DNA of 39,556 bases from Desulfovirgula sp. Lineage in GTDB: Bacteria > Bacillota > Desulfotomaculia > Desulfotomaculales > Desulfovirgulaceae. Location: positions 1 through 39,556 of the forward strand of contig DYEX01000162.1 of assembly GCA_020725525.1 (NCBI GenBank), read 5' to 3'. Below the pieces are notes generated by a model. That model was not told where the DNA came from and ran no database searches. It saw nothing but the letters and a program-made list of their open reading frames with translations. Both the position numbers and the translations under genes were made by a program. Below are positions 1-7,905 of the stretch, piece by piece (positions within the stretch are counted from its first letter, which is position 1; each line of letters begins with the position of its first letter).

Positions 1-33
1 CATGTCTTCGTCACCGTAAGGCCAATTAACTGA
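1..33 (+). CDS. 3' end of an upstream gene (partial)
   Basis: Frame 1 reads HVFVTVRPIN and stops at TGA 31-33. The next gene's ribosome site (GGGAGG) follows at once, so the two are probably in one operon. A ferredoxin subunit of this kind usually follows a molybdopterin or other redox catalytic subunit, but ten residues cannot identify the family. Confidence 0.4.
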   Translation, partial: HVFVTVRPIN

Positions 34-53
34 TACTGTTGGGAGGTTAATCC

Positions 54-572
54 ATGAGCAAGTATTACCTGTACCAGGACGAGAAGAGATGCATTTCCTG
101 CCGCAGTTGTGAAGTGCAGTGCAAGGTCAACAAGGGTCTTGGTGTGGGACCGAAACCCAACAAAGTTGTGGTGGTCGGTCCGGTTGTGCGGAATGGTCAA
201 CCGAGGGCAACGTATGTTTTTACCGCCTGCTTCCACTGCGAGGATCCCTGGTGCGTGGCAGCCTGTCCTACCGGGGCCGTGCAGAAACGTGCCAGGGACG
301 GGATTGTTTTCATTGACCAGGAGTTGTGTGTGGGGTGCAAGAGCTGCATCATGGCCTGCCCGTGGGGGGCGCCCCAATGGGATGAAGAAAAGGGTGTAGC
401 TGTGAAATGCGACTACTGTATGGACCGGATTGACGCGGGGCTCAAGCCGGCATGCGTTACCGCCTGTCCCACCAGCAGCCTTCTCTTTGGCCTGGCTGCA
501 CGCATGCCGGACATAAAACGGGTCCGCTATGCCCGCCGTAGATTTACCGATAATGCCTGGCTAAAGGAGTAG
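54..572 (+). CDS. Four-cluster 4Fe-4S ferredoxin subunit (HycB/CooF/DmsB type)
   Basis: A 172-aa electron-transfer protein. Four cysteine clusters are visible: CISCRSCEVQCK near residue 13, CFHCEDPWCVAACP near 60, CVGCKSCIMACP near 93, and CDYCMDR with CVTACPT near 123-140. This is the 16-cysteine arrangement of the beta subunits of formate dehydrogenases, DMSO-reductase-type enzymes and group 4 hydrogenases, which carry electrons between a catalytic subunit and a membrane or soluble partner. There is no signal peptide or membrane helix, so it is cytoplasmic or bound to a partner. The start is ATG 54 after GGGAGG. The partner subunit lies outside the window, so the exact complex is unknown. 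Confidence 0.85.
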   Translation: MSKYYLYQDEKRCISCRSCEVQCKVNKGLGVGPKPNKVVVVGPVVRNGQPRATYVFTACFHCEDPWCVAACPTGAVQKRARDGIVFIDQELCVGCKSCIMACPWGAPQWDEEKGVAVKCDYCMDRIDAGLKPACVTACPTSSLLFGLAARMPDIKRVRYARRRFTDNAWLKE

Positions 573-574
573 GG

Positions 575-603
575 TTGCTATTTCAAGATTATTATGCTAT
601 AAT
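575..603 (+). promoter_or_regulatory. Sigma-A-type promoter of the rpsF-ssb-rpsR operon
   Basis: TTGCTA at 575-580, a 17-bp spacer, then a perfect TATAAT at 598-603. It lies about 85 bp before the rpsF start in an AT-rich stretch, right after the ferredoxin gene ends. Confidence 0.65.
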
Positions 604-688
604 CTTCAAGTCAAATTTTTGACGTCATCCACCCTGCTCTACCCCAGGAAGGGTAGGGCCAGCAGTCCACAGGGAGGAGGTGTGTTCA

Positions 689-976
689 GTGCGCAGCTAT
701 GAATGTGTATTCATTCTGCGCCCGGATCTGGACGAGGAAAGGACCAGCGAGGTGGCGGAAAAGTTCAGGTCCCTCGTTGCAAATCACGGTGGAGAAGTCA
801 CCAGGCTGGAAAAATGGGGCAAGCGCCGCCTAGCCTACGAAATTGCCCACACCCGTGAAGGCCTGTATATGATCATGCAGTTCAATGCCTCGCCAGAAAT
901 AGCCCAGGAACTGGACCGGGTGCTCAAAATTACGGAAGACGTGCTGCGTCACATCATTGTGCGGCAGGTAGCTTAA
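689..976 (+). CDS. rpsF: 30S ribosomal protein S6
   Basis: The protein reads [18 protein letters not shown] and contains [19 protein letters not shown], the typical S6 signature. It binds S18 on the platform of the small subunit. The frame is open to a GTG at 680, but that codon lies inside the AGGGAGGAGG ribosome site. GTG 689 has an 8-nt spacer and gives the family's N-terminus, so I place the start there (95 aa). It heads the conserved rpsF-ssb-rpsR operon. Confidence 0.93.
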   Translation: MRSYECVFILRPDLDEERTSEVAEKFRSLVANHGGEVTRLEKWGKRRLAYEIAHTREGLYMIMQFNASPEIAQELDRVLKITEDVLRHIIVRQVA

Positions 977-1059
977 AAAGAAAAAATCTCCCGACAACCG
1001 ACCGGTTTCAAGACCGGCCTGCCCTGCCGGGGAGAAAATAAAACCGAGGCGGTGGAGAG

Positions 1060-1479
1060 ATGCTCAATAAAATCATTCTGATCGGGCGATTGGTCAGGGA
1101 GCCCGAATTGCGGTACACACCCAGCGGAGTGGCGGTGGCCAGATTTACCATGGCGGTGGACCGTCCCTTTGCCAACCGGCAGGGGGAGCGGGAGACTGAT
1201 TTTATTGACATCGTGGTCTGGCAGAAGCAGGCGGAAATTTGTACGCAGTACCTGGGTAAAGGTCGGTTGGTGGCCGTGGAAGGCCGCCTGCAGATCCGTT
1301 CCTATGACGATAGCCAGGGAGTGCGGCGCAAGGCAGCCGAAGTGGTGGCCGAGCAGGTGCGCTTCCTGGACCGGCCCCGGGAGGGCCAGGTCGCTGCGGG
1401 CGCCGGGAGCAATGACATTGCACTGGCTGAAAGTGGATACAGCGAAGTTAACTTCAGCGAGGACGATATACCCTTCTAA
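1060..1479 (+). CDS. ssb: Single-stranded DNA-binding protein
   Basis: A 139-aa SSB. The OB fold starts MLNKIILIGRLVREPELRYTP and includes DFIDIVVWQKQAEICTQYLGKG and the VAVEGRLQIRSYDD strand. After residue 110 comes a short acidic linker, and the protein ends in DDIPF, the conserved tail that docks replication and repair partners. It binds single-stranded DNA as a tetramer during replication, recombination and repair. A purine-rich site precedes ATG 1060. It lies between rpsF and rpsR, the standard arrangement. Confidence 0.95.
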   Translation: MLNKIILIGRLVREPELRYTPSGVAVARFTMAVDRPFANRQGERETDFIDIVVWQKQAEICTQYLGKGRLVAVEGRLQIRSYDDSQGVRRKAAEVVAEQVRFLDRPREGQVAAGAGSNDIALAESGYSEVNFSEDDIPF

Positions 1480-1505
1480 AAGCTATGCGGTAAGGGGTGA
1501 CTTCA

Positions 1506-1739
1506 TTGGCGAAGAGGGAAAGGGGACGCCGGGGCAAAAAACGCATCTGCAACTTCTGCGTGGACAAAATAGATATTATCGACTACAAAGATGTACCCCG
1601 GCTGAAAAAGTATATTACCGAGCGGGGGAAAATTTTACCCCGGCGGATTTCAGGGAACTGTGCCCGGCACCAGCGCATGCTGACCGTGGCCATTAAAAGG
1701 GCGCGAAACATAGCCCTCCTGCCTTTTACAGCCGAGTAA
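1506..1739 (+). CDS. rpsR: 30S ribosomal protein S18, cysteine-containing form
   Basis: The protein has [17 protein letters not shown], the [18 protein letters not shown] core, and [19 protein letters not shown]. CxxC plus the later Cys-x2-His fits the zinc-binding (C+) form of S18. The protein pairs with S6 on the 30S platform. The frame is open from GTG 1497. TTG 1506 has AAGGGG upstream at about 8 nt and gives [13 protein letters not shown], so it is the likelier start (77 aa). Confidence 0.92.
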   Translation: MAKRERGRRGKKRICNFCVDKIDIIDYKDVPRLKKYITERGKILPRRISGNCARHQRMLTVAIKRARNIALLPFTAE

Positions 1740-1745
1740 AACACG

Positions 1746-1775
1746 AAGGGGAACTGCCGGTTCCCCTTAATTTAT
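1746..1775 (+). terminator. Hairpin after rpsR
   Basis: AAGGGGAAC at 1746-1754 pairs perfectly with GTTCCCCTT at 1760-1768 around a 5-nt loop, followed by AATTTATTTG. This is a probable intrinsic terminator for the ribosomal operon, though the T-tract is broken. Confidence 0.6.
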
Positions 1776-1956
1776 TTGTACCTCCCCTGGGTCTGCCTTT
1801 AATGTTATGGGACTGTCTGTGCATCAAAAGGTATCTAACCTTGAAGCCCCCTGCCAGCAGGGCCAGCAAATAACAGGCCCAAGTTCAGTCAAGGGGGCAG
1901 GAAAAGCCAGGCCACTTCGCGAATTTACTTCTGGATTACGCGAAGGGGGGCAACCC

Positions 1957-2274
1957 ATGTTCGGACCCCATCAGAATACTGATATCGCCAAAAACATACG
2001 GGTGATTGAGTGGTTAAAAGCAGATTTGCTAGCTTCCCTCTCTGCTTTGTTCAAGGCCATGCTGCGGGGCAGTGAAGAACGGCTCATGGATGCGTTGAGC
2101 AGCGTTATTATCACCTGTTACGTATTGGGGCGCCGGTTGGGGATTAGCTTTACCCGGGTGGATCTCAAGCTGGAGTCCAAACTGCGCCAGGGAATAGAAG
2201 AGGGGCATGAAATGGAACGGTGGTATGGAGATCTATCCGCCCTGCTGGCCCACCTGGTCGAAAAAAAGAGGTGA
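1957..2274 (+). CDS. MazG-like family protein
   Basis: A small all-alpha protein of 105 aa. It includes NIRVIEWLKADLLASLSALFKAMLRG, then SSVIITCYVLGRRLGISF, and ends EGHEMERWYGDLSALLAHL. It resembles the short MazG-like proteins found between rpsR and the yybS-type gene in Desulfotomaculum relatives, as I recall them. The acidic metal-binding set of true MazG pyrophosphatases is not obvious, so catalysis is uncertain. The frame is open upstream to 1807, but those 50 residues look non-coding, and ATG 1957 follows a GAAGGGGGG ribosome site. The next gene starts 5 nt after the stop. Confidence 0.7.
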   Translation: MFGPHQNTDIAKNIRVIEWLKADLLASLSALFKAMLRGSEERLMDALSSVIITCYVLGRRLGISFTRVDLKLESKLRQGIEEGHEMERWYGDLSALLAHLVEKKR

Positions 2275-2278
2275 TTCC

Positions 2279-3256
2279 TTGGTTTTCCGGTTGCGCTATG
2301 ACGCCCTGGTGGAGGGGGCGTTGTTTGCCGGCTTTACGGTGGTCATCGCCCTCTTCGGTCTGCTTGTGCCGCCACTGTTTCTTTTCAGCAACATCGTTAC
2401 CCCCCTGCCGCTGGCGGTGCTTGTCCGGCGGCGGGATTTGAAAACCGGTGCCCTGGCCCTGGTGGTGGCAGCGCTGCTTTTGCTGATGCTTTACGGGCGA
2501 CCGGTGACCGTACTTATGCTGGTCATCCAGATGGGCCCCCTGGGCCTTTTGCTCGGGTTGCTGTTTAAAAACCAGGTACGGGCCGGTGTTGCCGTAACAG
2601 TAGCGGGGGTTGTTGCGGCCGGGTTGACCTTACTAACTCTTGTTTTGGGCTTTTGGATTACCGGTATCAATCCCTTCGCCATCGGTCCGGAAATGCACCA
2701 GGGTGCAGAACATATCCTGGAATGGTATCGCCAGCGGGGCGTTTTAGAACCAGAAATGGAAGAGGAACTGCGCCACCTGCTTGGTGAAATGATGCAACTG
2801 GCAGGTCTTTTGCTGCCGGCCAACCTGGTCATCTGGTCACTGGTCTCCACCTTCATCACCTATTACCTGGGGCAGGTGGTTTTCCGGCGCCTGGGATACG
2901 TGGTCACGCCCCTGCCTGCCTTCAGGCTCTGGCAATTTCCCTGGTATCTTGTCTGGATCCTGATCCTGGGGCTGGTTTTCTTCATGGGGGGTGATGTCCT
3001 GGGGAGGCAGCTTCTTTCAGCCGTCGGGAAAAACCTTTTATACACCGGCGCCTTTCTTTATCTGGTATTGGGATTATCCGTGGTTAGTTTTTACTTTGCC
3101 CGGTGGCAGCTCTCCAGGCTGGTAAAAATGCTGCTGGCAGTGGCCCTTTTGCTGTACTGGCCCTTTGCCGTTATTATTCTGATTACCCTGGGTATACTGG
3201 ATTCCCTTGTCACTATCAGGCATCATCACGGGGATAAAGGAGGGGATGAAAAGTGA
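2279..3256 (+). CDS. YybS-like polytopic membrane protein (DUF2232)
   Basis: A very hydrophobic protein of about 325 aa with some eight membrane segments. The first is ALFAGFTVVIALFGLLVP and the last lies near the end before a basic-acidic tail (HHHGDKGGDEK). The family is known as DUF2232 or YybS and has a fixed place before rplI in many Firmicutes. It resembles transporter-like integral membrane proteins, but its substrate is unknown. The frame is open from 2207. TTG 2279 (MVFRLRYDALVEG) follows AGAGGTG, lies 5 nt after the previous stop, and matches the family N-terminus. The stop overlaps the rplI start by 4 nt. Confidence 0.8.
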   Translation: MVFRLRYDALVEGALFAGFTVVIALFGLLVPPLFLFSNIVTPLPLAVLVRRRDLKTGALALVVAALLLLMLYGRPVTVLMLVIQMGPLGLLLGLLFKNQVRAGVAVTVAGVVAAGLTLLTLVLGFWITGINPFAIGPEMHQGAEHILEWYRQRGVLEPEMEEELRHLLGEMMQLAGLLLPANLVIWSLVSTFITYYLGQVVFRRLGYVVTPLPAFRLWQFPWYLVWILILGLVFFMGGDVLGRQLLSAVGKNLLYTGAFLYLVLGLSVVSFYFARWQLSRLVKMLLAVALLLYWPFAVIILITLGILDSLVTIRHHHGDKGGDEK

Positions 3257-3702
3257 AGGTTATTTTACTGGAAGACGTGAAAAATCTCGGCCCCAGGGGT
3301 GCCGTGGTGAATGTTAGCGACGGCTATGCCCGGAACTTTTTAATACCCCGGCGGCTGGCGGTGGAGGCTTCGCCGGGAAAAATGAAGGAGCTGGCCCAGC
3401 AAAAGGCCGTCGAGGCCAGGAAAAAGGAAGAGGCCGAGGCACGGGCCAGGGACCTGGCCGCCCGGCTGGATGGAATAACGGTGGAGGTCAAGGCGAAGGT
3501 CGGCGAGGGCGGCCGGTTGTTTGGCGCGGTAAACAGCAAAGACATCGCCGAGGCCCTGGAACGGCAGCACCAGATTGCCGTAGACAAGAAAAAGATCCTG
3601 CTCAAGGAACCCATCAAACAGCTGGGTGAACAAACCCTGGTGGTTAAACTTCACCCCAGCGTACAGGCACAGGTCAAGGTAGCCGTAGTTCCCGCAGAAT
3701 AA
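3253..3702 (+). CDS. rplI: 50S ribosomal protein L9
   Basis: A 149-aa L9. The N-terminal RNA-binding domain reads MKVILLEDVKNLGPRGAVVNVSDGYARNFLIPR. A long charged connecting helix spans residues 40-75, and the C-terminal domain begins KVGEGGRLFGAVNSKDIAEAL. It binds 23S rRNA near the L1 stalk and affects frame maintenance. GTG 3253 overlaps the upstream stop (GTGA), so translation is coupled to the yybS-like gene. Confidence 0.95.
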   Translation: MKVILLEDVKNLGPRGAVVNVSDGYARNFLIPRRLAVEASPGKMKELAQQKAVEARKKEEAEARARDLAARLDGITVEVKAKVGEGGRLFGAVNSKDIAEALERQHQIAVDKKKILLKEPIKQLGEQTLVVKLHPSVQAQVKVAVVPAE

Positions 3703-3738
3703 TGCAGCAAGGTACGTAGAAAGGAGTAACCGGGGGCA

Positions 3739-5652
3739 ATGAAAGTATTCCTGCATAAATTCAAAGGCAGCAAGGAAGAACCCGGTGTCAGACTCAAGGG
3801 AGTGGAACAACTTCGCCGCCAGGTCAACGCCCTGTATGGCCTGGTGGCCAACATCTACGGATCGGATAAACTGGTTTTGCGGGCCGGGAAACTGAATGTC
3901 CTGCATTTAATGCGCTCTGAGCGTCTGGAAGACAGGGTTTTGGCCCTTCAGAAGCTGGTGTTTGAGGATCCCACCCTGGATACCGTCCCCACCATGGAGC
4001 AGATTCCGGCCATTCTGGAGCAGATAGAGGAAGAAATTGCCGATACCCTGGCCAGGCGTACGGTGGAAGATGAACTGGAGAAAAAAATCAGTGAAAAACT
4101 GCAGCAGCGGCATGAAGAGTACGTGAAAGAAATAAAAATGCAGGTACTCAAAGAAAATACCGGTCCGGAAAACGCCCAGACCTTAAAGAAGCTGGCCATT
4201 TTGGAGAAGCTGGAACAAAAGAAACTGGCCCGTTCGGCCATGGAAGTGCTCCGCCCGGGGGATTTTTCCGAACTGGTGGGCCAGGAAAGGGCCGTGAAGG
4301 CGCTGCTGGCCAAACTGGCCTCCCCCTTTCCCCAGCACATTATTTTGTATGGCCCGCCCGGGGTGGGCAAAACCACCGCCGCGCGGCTGGCTCTGGAAGC
4401 GGCCAAGAACATCAACGGCTCCCCCTTTGCCAGGGATGCTCCTTTTGTAGAAGTAAACGGCACCGCCCTGCGCTGGGATCCCCGGGAGGTAACCAACCCC
4501 CTGCTGGGTTCGGTGCACGACCCCATTTATCAGGGGGCACGGCGAGATCTGGCCGACAGCGGCGTACCGGAGCCAAAGCTGGGCCTGGTGACCGAAGCTC
4601 ACGGGGGCATCCTGTTCATTGACGAAATTGGCGAAATGGACTCCATCCTGCAAACCAAGCTGTTGAAGGTCCTGGAGGATAAGCGGGTGTTTTTTGATTC
4701 CCCCTACTACGATCCCCATGATCCCGCAGTTCCCCAGTATGTGCGCAAGCTTTTTGAGGAAGGAGCGCCGGCGGACTTCATTTTAATCGGGGCCACCACC
4801 AGGGAACCGGAGGAAATTAACCCGGCCATCCGCTCCCGCTGCGCGGAGGTTTATTTTGAACCCCTGACACCGCAGGACATCGAGCGCATCATCAGGCAGG
4901 CGGCAGAAAAACTGGGGGTGCGGATGGACGAGCAGGTTCCCGGGGTGATCAGCCAGTACACCATTGAGGGGCGAAAGGCCATTGGCATCCTGGCCGACGC
5001 TTACGGCCTGGCCTGCTACCGGGGCGGGGGAAAAGTGGGGGAAGAAGGCATTACCTTGCGGGATGTCCATGAGGTCATTCAGGCCAGCCGCTTAAGCCCC
5101 TACGTCCTGCATAAAGCCCGCCCGGAACTGGAAGTTGGCAAAGTGTTTGGCCTGGGGGTGATGGGTTTTGTAGGCTCCGTGCTGGAAATCGAAGCAGTGG
5201 CCTTTCCGGCCCGCAACCAGGGGCAGGGTACCATCCGCTTTAACGATACGGCAGGGAGCATGGCCCGGGACTCCGTTTTCAACGCCGCTTCCGTGATGCG
5301 CAAAATCACCGGCGAGGACCTGGCCAGCTACGACGTGCACATTAACGTGGTCGGTGGTGGACGTATTGACGGTCCTTCCGCCGGTGCAGCCATCTTCCTG
5401 GCCATTTTAAGCGCCGTTCAGGAGAGGCCCCTTCCCCAGGACGTGGCCATTACCGGGGAGTTGTCCATTCAGGGGCGCATCCGGGGCGTGGGTGGCATCG
5501 TTGAAAAAATTTACGGTGCCCGCCAGGCCGGGATGCGCCGGGTGATTATCCCCGCGGAAAACAAAAGCGATGTCCCGGCCGGTCTGCAGGGGTTAGAAGT
5601 CATTCCCGTGGCCACGGTGGAGGAAATGCTGCAGCATGTTTTCACAAGATAG
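3739..5652 (+). CDS. lonC: LonC-type ATP-dependent protease
   Basis: A 637-aa Lon-family protease. Residues 1-180 form an N-terminal helical region with a strong coiled coil (EQIEEEIADTLARR) and lack the classical LonA substrate domain. Walker A GPPGVGKT is at 205-212 and Walker B FIDEIGE has its Asp at 295. The C-terminal protease domain has catalytic Ser547 in GPSAGAA and Lys590 in VEKIYGA, 43 residues apart as in other Lon proteases. There is no membrane insertion, which separates it from LonB. LonC is associated with spore formers. ATG 3739 follows AAGGAG. The location between rplI and dnaB is typical for this group. Confidence 0.88.
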   Translation: MKVFLHKFKGSKEEPGVRLKGVEQLRRQVNALYGLVANIYGSDKLVLRAGKLNVLHLMRSERLEDRVLALQKLVFEDPTLDTVPTMEQIPAILEQIEEEIADTLARRTVEDELEKKISEKLQQRHEEYVKEIKMQVLKENTGPENAQTLKKLAILEKLEQKKLARSAMEVLRPGDFSELVGQERAVKALLAKLASPFPQHIILYGPPGVGKTTAARLALEAAKNINGSPFARDAPFVEVNGTALRWDPREVTNPLLGSVHDPIYQGARRDLADSGVPEPKLGLVTEAHGGILFIDEIGEMDSILQTKLLKVLEDKRVFFDSPYYDPHDPAVPQYVRKLFEEGAPADFILIGATTREPEEINPAIRSRCAEVYFEPLTPQDIERIIRQAAEKLGVRMDEQVPGVISQYTIEGRKAIGILADAYGLACYRGGGKVGEEGITLRDVHEVIQASRLSPYVLHKARPELEVGKVFGLGVMGFVGSVLEIEAVAFPARNQGQGTIRFNDTAGSMARDSVFNAASVMRKITGEDLASYDVHINVVGGGRIDGPSAGAAIFLAILSAVQERPLPQDVAITGELSIQGRIRGVGGIVEKIYGARQAGMRRVIIPAENKSDVPAGLQGLEVIPVATVEEMLQHVFTR

Positions 5653-5664
5653 CCAGTTGGACAA

Positions 5665-5720
5665 GGGCGGCAGTAGCCACCAAAGGAGCGGCTTGATAAA
5701 CTGCCGCCCGGGTATTTTCC
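5665..5720 (+). terminator. Hairpin between lonC and dnaB
   Basis: GGGCGGCAGT at 5665-5674 pairs perfectly with ACTGCCGCCC at 5700-5709 around a 25-nt loop, followed by GGGTATTTT. The T-tract is short, so this is either a terminator or an RNA-processing hairpin. Confidence 0.5.
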
Positions 5721-5765
5721 CCAACGTCTTTTTAGTTAGCTTACCAGGCGGACAGGTGAAGGACT

Positions 5766-7511
5766 GTGAGTGAAAAAAGACCGCCGCAAAACATAGATGC
5801 GGAACAATCGGTGCTGGGGGCCCTGTTCCTGGACCGGGAGGCCATACCCCGGGTGGCCCGGCTGCTCAAGCCCGAGGACTTTTACCTGGAGGCCCACCGG
5901 AAAATATATGAGGCCATTCTCGCCCTGGATGAAGCGGGCGAGCCGGTGGACCTGCTCACCGTGACCAACTACCTGCAGGAAAAAAAGCTCCTGGAACTCA
6001 TCGGCGGGGTTACCTATGTGGCCTCCCTGGCCAACGTGGTTCCTACCGCAGCCAATGTGGAATACTATGCCCGCATTGTCGAGGAAAAGGCCATCCTGCG
6101 CCAGTTAATAGAAGTGGCCGAGAGGATCGCGGGCCTGGGCTACGAGGGCGGCGAAGATGTGGAGCGGCTGATGGACGAGGCCGAAAGAATGATCCTGGAA
6201 CTGGCCGCCCGCCGTTCCACCGGCCTTTTTGTTTCCATAAAAGAAATACTGCAGCAAATTTTCGAGTACATCGAAGAGCGTTACCGCAACAAGGGAACGG
6301 TCAGCGGCATTGCCAGCGGTTTTGCTGACCTGGACCGGCTACTCTGCGGCTTTCAGCCCGGGGACCTGATCATCATAGCCGGCCGGCCGGCCATGGGCAA
6401 AACCAGCCTGGGCCTCACCATCGCCCACCAGGTGGCCCTGCAGCACCAGGTGCCGGTGGCCGTCTTTAGCCTGGAGATGTCCCGGGCCCAGCTGGTACAG
6501 CGGATGCTTTGCGCAGAAGCCATGGTGGACCAGCAAAAGGTGCGCAGCGGCTATTTATCCGCGGAGGACTGGGCCCGCCTTACCCAGGCGGCGGCCCGCC
6601 TGGCCAGGGCCCCCCTGTACATAGACGACACGGCCATTCTTTCACCCCGCCAGCTGCGGGCCAAGGCCCGCCGGCTGCAGGCGGAAAAGGGCCTGGGGCT
6701 GATCCTGGTTGATTACCTGCAGTTGATGCAGGGCAGCCGCCGGGCGGAAAACCGGCAGCAGGAGATCGCGGAAATATCCCGATCCCTGAAAGGGGTGGCC
6801 AAAGACCTGAACGTGCCCGTACTGGCCCTGGCCCAGCTCAGCCGGTCGGTGGAACAGCGGCAGGACAAAAGGCCCATCATGTCCGATTTGCGGGAAAGTG
6901 GCTGCCTGGCCGGTGAAACACTGGTGCAATTAGCCAGTGGACACCGGGTTCCAATCAAGGATTTAGTTCGGGAAAAGCAGCCTGTAAAGGTTATGGCACT
7001 TAATGAAATAACATGGAAATTAGAGCCTGCCGCGGTTAGCAAGGTGTGGTGTACAGGGGTGAAACCTGTATTTCGACTTTGTACCCAGCTGGGTCGTGAA
7101 GTGCGTGCTACGGTAAACCACAAATTCCGCACTTTAGAAGGGTGGAAATGCTTAGGTGAGCTACAGTCAGGAGAGTTCATTGCATTACCCAGGTCGCTGG
7201 AAGGCGGTGCTTTCTGGGATCGAGTGGTAAGCATTGAGCCCGATGGTATTGAAGAGGTATATGACCTTGAGGTTCCAGGGCACCACAATTTTGTTGCGGC
7301 CGATATCATAGTGCATAATTCTCTCGAGCAGGATGCGGATGTGGTTATGTTTATTTACCGCGATGAGTACTACCGGCCCGATACGGAAAAGCGGGGCATA
7401 GCGGAAATTATTGTGGCCAAGCAGAGAAACGGCCCCACGGGGCTGGTGGAGCTGGCTTTCCTGAAGGAATTCACCAGGTTCATGAACCTGGCCAAAGAGG
7501 AAGTACCGTGA
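5766..7511 (+). CDS. dnaB: Replicative DNA helicase DnaB with an in-frame intein
   Basis: The precursor is 581 aa. Residues 1-379 and 519-581 make up a normal DnaB of about 442 aa. The N-terminal primase-interacting domain starts NIDAEQSVLGALFLDREA. Walker A GRPAMGKT is at 206-213, followed by the PVAVFSLEMS, LILVDYLQLM and LAQLSRSVEQR motifs. Residues 380-518 are an intein inserted between SDLRESG and SLEQDADVVMFIYRDE, the same site used by the Synechocystis DnaB intein. After splicing the hexamer unwinds DNA ahead of the fork. The start is GTG 5766 after AGGTGAAGG. The intein coding stretch has visibly lower GC than the exteins. Confidence 0.95.
   Translation: MSEKRPPQNIDAEQSVLGALFLDREAIPRVARLLKPEDFYLEAHRKIYEAILALDEAGEPVDLLTVTNYLQEKKLLELIGGVTYVASLANVVPTAANVEYYARIVEEKAILRQLIEVAERIAGLGYEGGEDVERLMDEAERMILELAARRSTGLFVSIKEILQQIFEYIEERYRNKGTVSGIASGFADLDRLLCGFQPGDLIIIAGRPAMGKTSLGLTIAHQVALQHQVPVAVFSLEMSRAQLVQRMLCAEAMVDQQKVRSGYLSAEDWARLTQAAARLARAPLYIDDTAILSPRQLRAKARRLQAEKGLGLILVDYLQLMQGSRRAENRQQEIAEISRSLKGVAKDLNVPVLALAQLSRSVEQRQDKRPIMSDLRESGCLAGETLVQLASGHRVPIKDLVREKQPVKVMALNEITWKLEPAAVSKVWCTGVKPVFRLCTQLGREVRATVNHKFRTLEGWKCLGELQSGEFIALPRSLEGGAFWDRVVSIEPDGIEEVYDLEVPGHHNFVAADIIVHNSLEQDADVVMFIYRDEYYRPDTEKRGIAEIIVAKQRNGPTGLVELAFLKEFTRFMNLAKEEVP
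6903..7319 (+). mobile_element. Mini-intein in DnaB (139 aa, no endonuclease)
   Basis: Block A begins at Cys1 with CLAGETLVQL. Block B is EVRATVNHKFRT, with the TxxH signature. Block F is VYDLEVPGHHNFVAADI. Block G ends VHN, with Ser as the +1 extein residue. All the splicing residues I can check are present: Cys1, the block B Thr and His, the penultimate His, the final Asn and the +1 Ser. About 139 residues leave no room for a LAGLIDADG or HNH homing endonuclease, so this is a natural mini-intein. Confidence 0.93.
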
Positions 7512-7776
7512 GGGCCTGAATAGCAAGGTGTTCCGGTTGTAAAAAAGGGTTCCCTTTGCCCTGGCCCCTGTCATCTTCGCTGGTGACAACCGGGGAACTG
7601 TCGTGGGGCAGAAATACACACAACTGCATCACTTCCGTGAACTGGGTGCGGTCCAGTGCCGGTAGATGCATGTATCCCGGGCGCTGGCATTTCTTTTTCA
7701 AATTTAGTATGATAAAATAGTGGCGGATAAGCACCGGGGCTTCTGGCGGTTCCAGTTTGATTAAGGAGAGTTTCTC
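7512..7776. other. Intergenic region without a confident gene
   Basis: This stretch between dnaB and the next promoter has no convincing gene with a ribosome site. On the minus strand, around 7530-7690, one frame reads YMHLPALDRTQFTEVMQL and onward to a DSSPVV segment. It looks protein-like but overlaps the dnaB 3' end and has no clear start. It could be a remnant of a lost gene. Confidence 0.3.
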
Positions 7777-7805
7777 TTGACATACCCCTGCCGCTTTGCT
7801 AGAAT
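7777..7805 (+). promoter_or_regulatory. Sigma-A promoter for the oxidoreductase-purA pair
   Basis: A perfect TTGACA at 7777-7782, a 17-bp spacer, and TAGAAT at 7800-7805. Transcription would begin near 7812, leaving a leader of about 95 nt in which I recognise no known riboswitch. Confidence 0.75.
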
Positions 7806-7905
7806 CAGTGTGTTTGGCATGGTGACCCGGGCAGTTGGGTTCTTTTTATGCTCTGAGTGGTGAAAAAACGAACATGTCCCGGGGTTTGCTCAAGGAGGGA
7901 TGAAA

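Noticed and set aside
1807-1956. 50-residue N-terminal extension of the MazG-like protein
   Set aside because: It is Gly/Gln/Ser-rich with no family resemblance, and a strong ribosome site lies just before ATG 1957.
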